Source: Actinomycetota bacterium (GTDB lineage Bacteria; Actinomycetota; Nitriliruptoria; Nitriliruptorales; Nitriliruptoraceae). From it: a stretch of 64,000 nucleotides of DNA. The DNA is taken from the NCBI GenBank assembly GCA_019347575.1, contig JAHWKY010000021.1, positions 16,690-80,689 of the forward strand. The letters run 5' to 3'. The position numbers and the translations under genes were made by a program. Below the pieces are notes generated by a model, which saw only the letters and a list, made by a program, of their open reading frames with translations, searched no databases and was not told the origin of the DNA. Shown here piece after piece: positions 24,992-32,231 of this stretch (its first letter is position 1; the number at the start of each line of letters is the position of its first letter).

Positions 24992-26382
24992 CCAGCCGCG
25001 ACTTGCCCAAGCACGTCTTCCTTCCCCGGGTGGAGCTGCTGGATCGAGAGGAGATCGAGGCGCTCCAGACCCGCAAGCTCCGTCGCCAGGTGGAGCGCCT
25101 GTACGCCACCAACCGGTTCTACCGCGAGCGGTGGGACCGGGCGGGCGTCACCCCCGACGACATCCGGACACGGGAGGACGTCCGGAGGCTGCCATTCACG
25201 ACCAAGCAGGACTACCTCGCCGACCAGGAGGCGCATGCGCCGTTCGGCCTCCGCCTCGGGGTGCCCGAGACGGAGGTCTTCGAGGTCACTCTGACCTCGG
25301 GGACCTCGGGCAAGGGCCAGGAGATCCACGGCCAGACGGTGCTCGACGCCCACCTGCGCGGCCAGATGACCGCCATCGGATGGGCATGGGGAGGCCTCTC
25401 CCGGACCGACAGCGCTGTCTTCCACATCCCAGCGTCCAACTCGGCATCGCTGTACACCATGCTGCGGGGGATCCGTGCGGTCGGCCGCCTCCCCTACCTC
25501 GTCGCGCACATGGGGTTCGAGGAGCGGCTGAGGTTCATGGAGACGTTCGGCGTCAACGCGATGTACGCCATGCCGAGCGCCCTCAACGGCATGGCGCAGC
25601 TCTGCGACGACCTCGGCATGGACCCGAGGACGGCGTTCCCGGACCTGAAGTTCATCATGACGAGCGCGGAGAGCTGGCCGGTCGAGTGGGTCGGCCGGAT
25701 GGAGCAGACGTGGGGCGCACGGATCATCGAGGAGTACGGCTCGACCCAGACCAACGCCGCCTACGGCGCCTCCTGCTGCGAGTACGGCGCCGTGGTCGAC
25801 GGCGAGCGTGGGAACAACCACCTGTTCGAGTGGACCATCCTCTACGAGGTCCTCGATCCTGCCACCGGTGAGCACGTCGCCGAGGGCGAACCGGGCGAGC
25901 TGATCATCACGCACCTCGACAAGGAGGCCTCTCCGATCATGCGCTTCCGCACCGGCGACCGCGTCACGTACTACCGCTGGAACCGCTGCCCTTGCGGGCG
26001 CCAGTACGACGCCGCAGAGGCTGGCACGATCGGCCGCGTGGACCAGATGCTGAAGGTCAAGGGCCAGAACATCTGGCCGCCCGACATCGACGCGCTGCTG
26101 TTCGCGCATCCCGAGATCGACGAGTTCCAGGCGCGCGCCTACATCGGGGAGAAGGGTCGGGACGAGATGGAACTGCGCTTCTCGCTGAAGGCTGGCGTCG
26201 ACGTGTCCGGCGAGGAGTTCGCGGACGCGCTGACCCGTGAGCTGAAGGACTCGACCAACATCACGTTCCGGGTCCACCACGTCGCGCCCGATGAGCTGCC
26301 GCACTTCCTCAGCCCCGACGAGAAGGCGCGGCGCTGGACCGACGACCGTCACACCGGGCTCGCCACCGGCGACGCCGGCTGA
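24988..26382 (+). CDS. phenylacetate-CoA ligase-like AMP-forming enzyme
   Basis: A 464-residue PaaK-family adenylate-forming ligase: RFYRERWDRAGVTPDDIRT, LTSGTSGKGQ (P-loop), EEYGSTQTNAAYGASC, RTGDRVTYYRWNRCPCGRQY (A7 region with the Cys pair seen in PaaK), KGQNIWPPDIDALL (A8). The length and compact C-terminus match PaaK rather than acetyl-CoA synthetase. The start overlaps the CoA-transferase stop (GTGA). Would activate an aromatic or cyclic acid. Confidence 0.9.
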   Translation: MTSRDLPKHVFLPRVELLDREEIEALQTRKLRRQVERLYATNRFYRERWDRAGVTPDDIRTREDVRRLPFTTKQDYLADQEAHAPFGLRLGVPETEVFEVTLTSGTSGKGQEIHGQTVLDAHLRGQMTAIGWAWGGLSRTDSAVFHIPASNSASLYTMLRGIRAVGRLPYLVAHMGFEERLRFMETFGVNAMYAMPSALNGMAQLCDDLGMDPRTAFPDLKFIMTSAESWPVEWVGRMEQTWGARIIEEYGSTQTNAAYGASCCEYGAVVDGERGNNHLFEWTILYEVLDPATGEHVAEGEPGELIITHLDKEASPIMRFRTGDRVTYYRWNRCPCGRQYDAAEAGTIGRVDQMLKVKGQNIWPPDIDALLFAHPEIDEFQARAYIGEKGRDEMELRFSLKAGVDVSGEEFADALTRELKDSTNITFRVHHVAPDELPHFLSPDEKARRWTDDRHTGLATGDAG

Positions 26383-26401
26383 GGCCGGGAGGAACAGGAT
26401 C

Positions 26402-26587
26402 ATGACCGACGACACGCACAAGATGGATCGGCACGAAGCGCTGGAGAAGGCGCGCACGATCTGGCAGCTCGGCAAGGAACTGGAGACGTCGGGCCACCGC
26501 GACCTCGAGGCCCGTGCCGCCGAGATCCGCTCCCTGGCGCACTACATGCTCTACGACCTCGACGCCGGCGTGGAGGACGAGCGATGA
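26402..26587 (+). CDS. small hypothetical protein in catabolic operon
   Basis: A 61-residue, mostly helical, charged protein (MDRHEALEKARTIWQLGKEL, EARAAEIRSLAHYMLYDLDA). ATG 26402 is preceded by AGGAACAGG. Its last 4 nt overlap the next gene (ATGA), and it has the same codon bias as its neighbours, so it is probably real. No family recognised; it may be a subunit or assembly factor of the adjacent dehydratase or ligase. Confidence 0.65.
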   Translation: MTDDTHKMDRHEALEKARTIWQLGKELETSGHRDLEARAAEIRSLAHYMLYDLDAGVEDER

Positions 26588-27126
26588 TCGACCTGCACCT
26601 CACGCCCGGCACGTGGGAGGACGCCGAGGCGATGGTCGGTGAGGAGTTCGCCCACCAGATGGGCGCCGACCCCGTGAACCGCGCGATGATCCGGCGCCAG
26701 CTCGAGGCGCTGGAGTGGGACTGCCCACTGTTCTACGACGATGACGTCGCGCAGGACGCTGGCTGGCCCGGGATCGTCGCCCCGTACTCGATGTACATGA
26801 CGTTCGCCATGCCCGCGTACTGGGAGCCCGGCGCACCTGCGATCGACCACCCCGTCATCCCTCCCTTCCCCTACGGCGCCGTGCCTGCACCGGGAACCTC
26901 GATGATGGCCACCGACACCGCCGTCGAGTTCCACGCCCCGATGCGTCCCGGCGACCTGATCTCGAGCACGTGGAAGCTCGCGGATGTGACGCGCAAGACG
27001 ACCCGGGTCGGCGAGGGCGCGTTCATGACCTTCGAGGTGACCTACCGCAACCAGGACGGCGACACGATCGCCGTGGACCGCACGACCGTGTTCCGCTACG
27101 ACCCGGGGCCGACCGATGGCGACTGA
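26584..27126 (+). CDS. FAS1-like / MaoC N-terminal-type dehydratase subunit
   Basis: A 180-residue hot-dog protein of the FAS1-like dehydratase (MaoC_dehydrat_N) type: WDCPLFYDDDVAQDAGWPGIVAPYSMY, then FHAPMRPGDLISSTWKLADVTRKTTR and a C-terminal hot-dog strand set. It lacks the catalytic His/Asp hydratase-2 motif and pairs with the next gene, which carries it, as in HadAB-like heterodimers. It overlaps the next gene by 11 nt. Confidence 0.85.
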   Translation: MIDLHLTPGTWEDAEAMVGEEFAHQMGADPVNRAMIRRQLEALEWDCPLFYDDDVAQDAGWPGIVAPYSMYMTFAMPAYWEPGAPAIDHPVIPPFPYGAVPAPGTSMMATDTAVEFHAPMRPGDLISSTWKLADVTRKTTRVGEGAFMTFEVTYRNQDGDTIAVDRTTVFRYDPGPTDGD

Positions 27127-27562
27127 CAGCCACACCACCTGGGATCACCAGCTCACCATCGGTGACGTCACCGTCGGCGACGAGGTCACCCCGTCGTCGC
27201 TCGAGCTGTCGGTCCAGAAGCTGGCCATGATCGCGGGAGCGAACCGCGACTTCGCTCCCATGCACCACGACCCCGAGATCGCGCGGGCGACCGGCGCCCC
27301 GACGGCCTACGCCAACGTGATGTTCGTGATGGCCATGATGGAGCGGACGCTGCTGGCGTGGGGCGGCTTGCGGACGCGGCTGCGGCAGCTCGGCCCGTTC
27401 CGGATGGTCGACTTCAGCCGTGCCGGCGACACCATCACGTGCCGCGGCACCGTGTCGGAGGTCGACCTCGACGCCGCGACCGTCACCGTCGACGTGTGGC
27501 TCGAGTCCGACCCCGAGCGCCGGACCGCGGTCGGGACCGCCACCGTCAACCTGCCGTCCTGA
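27116..27562 (+). CDS. MaoC-type (R)-hydratase subunit
   Basis: A 148-residue hot-dog hydratase. The hydratase-2 motif is present: AGANRDFAPMHHDPEIARAT near residues 40-59, with Asp and His in the catalytic places, then GAPTAYANVMFVM. Together with the preceding FAS1-like subunit it would add water to an enoyl-CoA. Confidence 0.88.
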   Translation: MATDSHTTWDHQLTIGDVTVGDEVTPSSLELSVQKLAMIAGANRDFAPMHHDPEIARATGAPTAYANVMFVMAMMERTLLAWGGLRTRLRQLGPFRMVDFSRAGDTITCRGTVSEVDLDAATVTVDVWLESDPERRTAVGTATVNLPS

Positions 27563-27576
27563 AGGATCTCCCCGCC

Positions 27577-28017
27577 ATGACCACCGACGACGAAGCGGTC
27601 GCGCTGCTGCGACGCGCGGTCGACCTCGTGAACCAGGGCCGCGAGGACGAGCAGGCCCGCGAGTGCCTCGCTCTGGACTTCGTGCGCCACGACCTCGCCG
27701 GAGTCGCCGAGACGCGTCACGGCCGTGGGTCTGCGACCGAGGCCGCGAAGCAGATCCGGGCCGCGCTCGGCGACATGCAGATCGAGATCGTCGACGCGTT
27801 CGCGTGCAACAGCCGGGTCACCGCCAGGATGATCCTCCGCGGACGCCACACCGGCGAGCTGTTCGGCATCGCTCCCACCGGCGGCGCCTTCGCGATCAAC
27901 GGGCTCGGCATCTACGCGGTCGCCGACGAGCGCATCACGGAGGCGTGGGTGCTCTTCGATCTGCTCGGGGCGCTGCGACAGGCAGGCAGCCTGACAGCCA
28001 GAGGAGGGACCACGTGA
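27577..28017 (+). CDS. SnoaL-like/ester-cyclase-type NTF2-fold protein
   Basis: A 146-residue protein (LVNQGREDEQARECLALDFVRH, GELFGIAPTGGAFAINGLGIYAV, ITEAWVLFDLLGALRQAG), matching the SnoaL/ester cyclase pattern. ATG 27577 is preceded by GAAGGA. The stop overlaps the next GTG start. The third NTF2-fold protein of this window; role unknown, possibly an isomerase or lyase. Confidence 0.82.
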   Translation: MTTDDEAVALLRRAVDLVNQGREDEQARECLALDFVRHDLAGVAETRHGRGSATEAAKQIRAALGDMQIEIVDAFACNSRVTARMILRGRHTGELFGIAPTGGAFAINGLGIYAVADERITEAWVLFDLLGALRQAGSLTARGGTT

Positions 28018-28814
28018 CGACCGTCACCGTTACCCGACCCACACGGGGCATCGCCCAGCTCACCCTCGACCGTCCCGATCGACTCAACGCCCTGTCCCAC
28101 GAACTCGTCGGCGACCTGCACACCGCCCTCGACGTGCTCGCGACCGATCGCGACTGCCGTGCCATCGTGCTCACGGGGGCGGGGCGCGGTTTCTGCGCCG
28201 GCTTCGACCTCATCGACGCTGGGACACCACCCCACGCCGAGGGACTCGATCGGGTCAGCTACGGGATGGTGGAGCAGCAGCACATCGCCACGCTCATCAC
28301 CCACCTGCGTCGACTACCGCAACCGGTCATCGCGGCCGTGAACGGTCCCGCAGCCGGTGGTGGCCTCGCCTTGGCACTCGGCTCCGACATCCGCATCGCA
28401 TCACCGTCGGCGACGTTCACCGTCGCCAACGTGAAGGTCGGGCTCTCCGGCTGCGACATCGGGATCAGCTACCTGCTGCCCCGCGCGATCGGATCGACCC
28501 GTGCGTTCGAGATGATGCTGACGGGAAGGACCGTGGATGCCGACGAGGCCGACCGCGTCGGTCTGGTGTCGCGCGTCGTCGCTTCCGATGCCCTCCTCCC
28601 CCACGCGCTCGAACTGGCGACGACCATCGCGAGCCACAGCCGGTTCGGCATCTGGATGACGAAGGAGGTGATGTGGTCCAACCTCGAGATCACCAGCCTC
28701 CAGGCGGCCATCGATCTCGAGGACCGCACGCAGATCCTGGGGACGATGACCGGCGCCATGGAGGAGGCCAAAGCCGCCTTCCGCGAGGGGCGCTCGCCGA
28801 GGTTCACGACGTGA
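28014..28814 (+). CDS. enoyl-CoA hydratase/isomerase
   Basis: A 266-residue crotonase-fold protein: TLDRPDRLNALSHELVGDL, GRGFCAGFDLIDAG (first oxyanion-hole element), VNGPAAGGGLALALGSDIRI (second), and VKVGLSGCDIGISYLLPRAIG. The GTG start follows AGGAGGG and overlaps the SnoaL stop. Last gene of the nine-gene plus-strand operon, 12 nt from a convergent SDR. Confidence 0.92.
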   Translation: MTTVTVTRPTRGIAQLTLDRPDRLNALSHELVGDLHTALDVLATDRDCRAIVLTGAGRGFCAGFDLIDAGTPPHAEGLDRVSYGMVEQQHIATLITHLRRLPQPVIAAVNGPAAGGGLALALGSDIRIASPSATFTVANVKVGLSGCDIGISYLLPRAIGSTRAFEMMLTGRTVDADEADRVGLVSRVVASDALLPHALELATTIASHSRFGIWMTKEVMWSNLEITSLQAAIDLEDRTQILGTMTGAMEEAKAAFREGRSPRFTT

Positions 28815-28826
28815 GAGAGCGCGTCG

Positions 28827-29606
28827 TCAGTACGTCACCACGCCGCTGGTGACGTTGAGGTCCGCCCCCGTGATGGCGGACGCCTCCTGGGAACACAGGA
28901 ACACCACCGCGTCGGCCACGTCCCCCGGCTGCACCAGCCGCCGCAGCGGCGCCTCGGCCTCGAACTCGCGCCGCACCTCGCCGGGCGTGATGTCACGCGC
29001 GCCTGCCTGCTGCTCCAGCACCCACGCCATCCTGTCTCCCTCGACGGCACCCGGAGAGAGCAGGTTGATCCGCACGCCGTACGGACCGGCCTCCAGCGCC
29101 AGGGTCCGAGTGAGCCCCACGAGCGCCATCTTGCTCGCGGCGTAGGCGCTGCGATGCAGCAGGGGCCGCTTGCCCGACATCGACCCGATGATCGCGATGC
29201 TGCCGCGACCCCGTTCGATCATGGCTGGGAGGACGGCGCGGCAGCACAGGTAGGTGCCGGTCACGTTGACGGCGAACGTGGCCTCCCAGTCCTCCGGCGC
29301 GATCTGCCACAGCGGCGCGCTGGGCCCACCGACGCCGCTGTTGGCGACGAGGATGTCGACGCTGCCGAACTCCTCCAGCGCACGGGCCGCCATCGCCTCA
29401 ACCGCATCGACGGAGCGCACGTCGGTCGGGATGGGCAGCGCGCGCCGGCCCAACGCCCGCACCTCTGCCGCGACGGTATCCAGCTCGTCGGCCGACCGAG
29501 CAGCGAGCACCACGTCGGCGCCCTCCTCCGCGCACCGCACCGCGATGGCCCGCCCGATGCCGCGCCCTGCCCCCGTGACGACTGCGACCTCGCCCTGCAG
29601 ACGCAC
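28827..29606 (-). CDS. SDR-family oxidoreductase
   Basis: A 259-residue classical SDR: TGAGRGIG at residues 11-18, ANSG in place of NNAG, IIGSMSGKRPLLHRSAYAASKMAL with the Ser, Tyr and Lys of the active site, and SPGAVEGDRM. GTG 29606 follows GGGAGGTG. Lies 1 nt downstream of the acyl-CoA ligase gene in the same direction, so the two form an operon. Probably a 3-hydroxyacyl-CoA or alcohol dehydrogenase. Confidence 0.9.
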   Translation of the reverse strand: MRLQGEVAVVTGAGRGIGRAIAVRCAEEGADVVLAARSADELDTVAAEVRALGRRALPIPTDVRSVDAVEAMAARALEEFGSVDILVANSGVGGPSAPLWQIAPEDWEATFAVNVTGTYLCCRAVLPAMIERGRGSIAIIGSMSGKRPLLHRSAYAASKMALVGLTRTLALEAGPYGVRINLLSPGAVEGDRMAWVLEQQAGARDITPGEVRREFEAEAPLRRLVQPGDVADAVVFLCSQEASAITGADLNVTSGVVTY

Positions 29607-29607
29607 G

Positions 29608-31290
29608 TCACACCTCCCGCAGCTCGCGACGGAGGAACTTGCCCGTCGGGGTCTTGGGGAGCTCGTCCAGGATCTCGACCAACCGCGGGTACTTGTAGGC
29701 CGCCATCCGTTCACGGCAGAACGCGATCAGCTCCTCCGGCGTGACAGCTGCCCCTTCCATCAGCGAAACGAACGCCTTGACGGTCTCGCCCCGGTAGTCG
29801 TCCGGGACGCCGACGACCGCGGTCTCACGGACGGCCGGGTGCTGGTAGAGCACGTCCTCGACGTCGCGCGGCCAGACCTTGTAGCCGCCCGCGTTGATCA
29901 GGTCCTTCTTTCGGTCCACGATGAAGAACCAGCCGTCCGCATCCATGAACCCGACGTCGCCGGTGTGGAGGCGACCGGCGGGCAGCGCTCGTGCCGACTC
30001 CTCCGGCTTCTCCCAGTAGCCCGGGACAACCATCGGTCCGGAGATGACCAGCTCACCGATCTCCCCGACCGGAACCTCGTCCTCTCCTTCGACGTCGATG
30101 ACCGTGACCGCAGCGCCGGGCACCGGGAGCCCCACGCTGAGCGCCCCCGTACCCGGGTCGACGGGTCCGCGGACAGCCAGCGGGGTCAGGTGGCTGGGTG
30201 AGGTCGTCTCGGTCAGTCCGTAGATGTTGTGGATGTACGCACCCGTGAGCCGCTCGAACCGCTCGACGATCGCAGGACTGACCGGAGCGCCACCCGAGGC
30301 GACCTTGGTCATGCTCGACAGGTCGCGGTCGGCGAGTCCCGGGTCATCCATGAGCGCGATGAAAACCGTGATGGAACCCACGACGAACGAAGCGCGCCAC
30401 CGTTCGGTGAGGCGCAGCGCCTCCTCTGGGTCGAAGCGGTGGAAGAGCACCAGCGGGGCGCCCGTCACCCAACTGACCGCCAGGTGCGCCACCAGGCCCG
30501 TGATGTGGAACAGCGGCGCCACGCCGAGCACGACGTCGCGGTGGTCGAGCTGGAACCAGCTGGCGTAGACCTGCGCGGTGTACGCCATACCGCTCTGGAG
30601 GTTCATGGCGCCCTTGGGGGGACCGGTCGTGCCGGACGTGTACGTGAGGACCGCGACGTCATCCGGCGACGGTCGCAGCGGCCTGATGACCGTGCCAGCC
30701 TCGAGGATCACCCCGAGGTCGTCCGTGTCCGGGCACGGCTGCTTCGGACCGACGCTGCGTGACACTACGTCCGGCAGCGGGTGTGGGAGCACGTCGGAGG
30801 GATGCGTGGTGATGACGCGGGTGACCGGCGTGTCCTCGATGACGTCCGCGACCACGTCGTGGTAGAGGCTCGTCAGGCACACCAGCACCGATGCGCCACT
30901 GTCGTTGAGGTGGTAGGCGAGTTCGTCACGCTTCAGCATCGGGTTGAGCGCAACCGGGATGGCACCTACCTTCCAGGCGGCCAGCAGAGCGATCGCCCAC
31001 TGCGGGTCGTTCTGGAGGTAGATCCCGATGCGCGCCCCGGCCTCGAGGTTGCCGGCCCGCAGCGACGAAGCGAGGGCGTCCGAGTGCCGCTCCACATCCG
31101 CGAAGCTCAGGGTGTGGTCGAAGTAGTGGATGCAGGCACGCTCGGAGAAACGGTCCACCCTGTCGTACCACGCATCGAGCATGGTCCGGTATCGCACGGC
31201 GAGAGGATCACTGACGTGATCGGGGTACGCGTCGCGCCACGGCCGAGCCGCGTAAGGAGATCGACCGTCAGACCTGGTCGAGGAGGACAC
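29608..31290 (-). CDS. long-chain-fatty-acid-CoA-ligase-like AMP-forming enzyme
   Basis: A ~560-residue ANL ligase: LTYTSGTTGPPKGAM (P-loop), NIYGLTETTSP (A5), LHTGDVGFMDADGW (A7), VDRKKDLINAGGYKVWP (A8), LPKTPTGKFLRREL (A10 Lys). The N-terminus PWRDAYPDHVSDPLAVRY is like FadD-type ligases, so the start is upstream of it: GTG 31290 is used here, and GTG 31344 is possible; neither has a strong ribosome site. A dyad operator candidate lies at 31360-31374. Confidence 0.9.
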   Translation of the reverse strand: MSSSTRSDGRSPYAARPWRDAYPDHVSDPLAVRYRTMLDAWYDRVDRFSERACIHYFDHTLSFADVERHSDALASSLRAGNLEAGARIGIYLQNDPQWAIALLAAWKVGAIPVALNPMLKRDELAYHLNDSGASVLVCLTSLYHDVVADVIEDTPVTRVITTHPSDVLPHPLPDVVSRSVGPKQPCPDTDDLGVILEAGTVIRPLRPSPDDVAVLTYTSGTTGPPKGAMNLQSGMAYTAQVYASWFQLDHRDVVLGVAPLFHITGLVAHLAVSWVTGAPLVLFHRFDPEEALRLTERWRASFVVGSITVFIALMDDPGLADRDLSSMTKVASGGAPVSPAIVERFERLTGAYIHNIYGLTETTSPSHLTPLAVRGPVDPGTGALSVGLPVPGAAVTVIDVEGEDEVPVGEIGELVISGPMVVPGYWEKPEESARALPAGRLHTGDVGFMDADGWFFIVDRKKDLINAGGYKVWPRDVEDVLYQHPAVRETAVVGVPDDYRGETVKAFVSLMEGAAVTPEELIAFCRERMAAYKYPRLVEILDELPKTPTGKFLRRELREV

Positions 31291-31359
31291 CTCAGTTCGA
31301 GTTCGCGATGTCGTCACGCGGAGTACCCGAACTCCATGATCCACCGCCTCACCGATGCC

Positions 31360-31374
31360 TGCGTACTATACGCA
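31360..31374. promoter_or_regulatory. TGCGTA-N3-TACGCA dyad at promoter of the ligase gene
   Basis: Perfect 6-bp arms with a 3-bp spacer. On the minus strand it covers TATAGT, a good -10 element, so a bound repressor would block the acyl-CoA ligase promoter. Confidence 0.55.
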
Positions 31375-31476
31375 TAGATGCTCGATCGAAGTCCTAGGTC
31401 ACGATCGGTGATGGGGCCATCGACACGCCGAACTAGACCATGACTGGTACATCACCGTGCAGGGCCGCTACCTCGA

Positions 31477-32216
31477 TCAGACCGCTGGGTTATCGCAGAA
31501 CAGGCCTGCTTGCGCCCCGCAGTCCGGCGGCTCGACTCCGATGCTGGGTGCGGATGGCACGATGGGCACTAGCACGTGAGACGGGAACGCCTCCCCGTAG
31601 TGGAGCGTGTTGGTCGCGGGCGCGTTGAGCGGCATGTAGGTGTTCACGCGGGCGACGGGATCGATCCCGCCCGGATAGAGGATGTCTCGGTAAGCGTCGC
31701 CGTGGGTCTGCATGGGCATGATCGTCACAAGGTGCGGCGGGTGCAGGGCCGCGACGAAGTACTGGACCATGCCGACGTACGAGAGCCCGTACATCGCGAC
31801 CGTGCCATCGCTCCATGGTTGCGCTGCGGCCCACTCGATGACGTCGTAGCCGTCCCTTGCCTCGGTCGCCGACAGCGGGTCGAGGTAGCCCTGCGAGCAG
31901 CCGGAACCGCGCACGCTGACCTCCAGCACTGCGTAACCGCGCTCGACCAGTTCGACCGCTCGGGCCGTGTTCAGCGACGCGTTGGAGTGGAAGCCCTCGC
32001 CCTGTCCGTAGGGACCGTACTCGAGAAGTGTCCCGACGCGTCCGGCCGGTAGATGGTCGCGCGAAGCTGAGTGCCGTCGCGGGTCGTGATGTACACCGGG
32101 CTGTCGGTCTTGACACCGTAGGCAGGCGCTGTGGCGTGTGCCGCGCCGCTGCTTCCGAGCACGAGCAGCGCCAGCACGCTGGCGAGGAGGTTCATCGGTC
32201 GTCGATCACGCAGCAT
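31477..32216 (-). pseudogene. S15/CocE-type hydrolase, frameshifted and C-terminally truncated
   Basis: Two frames make one protein. The first part (start near 32216) has a signal peptide (MNLLASVLALLVLGSSGAAHA) and VYITTRDGTQLRATIYRPDA; the second continues LLEYGPYGQGEGFHSN, LEVSVRGSGCSQG and the nucleophile elbow MYGLSYVGM with Ser. The frame changes near 32035-32050. The coding stops at 31477, about 250 residues in total, so the rest of the alpha/beta-hydrolase with the Asp/His of the triad and the jelly-roll domain is missing (relatives are ~550-650 residues). A secreted acyl hydrolase related to X-Pro dipeptidyl-peptidase/cocaine esterase, now broken. It lies 16 nt downstream of the DUF6351 gene. 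Confidence 0.75.
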
Positions 32217-32231
32217 GCCTACTCCCAACGG

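Noticed and set aside
24676..26475. 599-codon minus-strand open frame
   Set aside because: Lies opposite the PaaK-like ligase, which has all ANL motifs.
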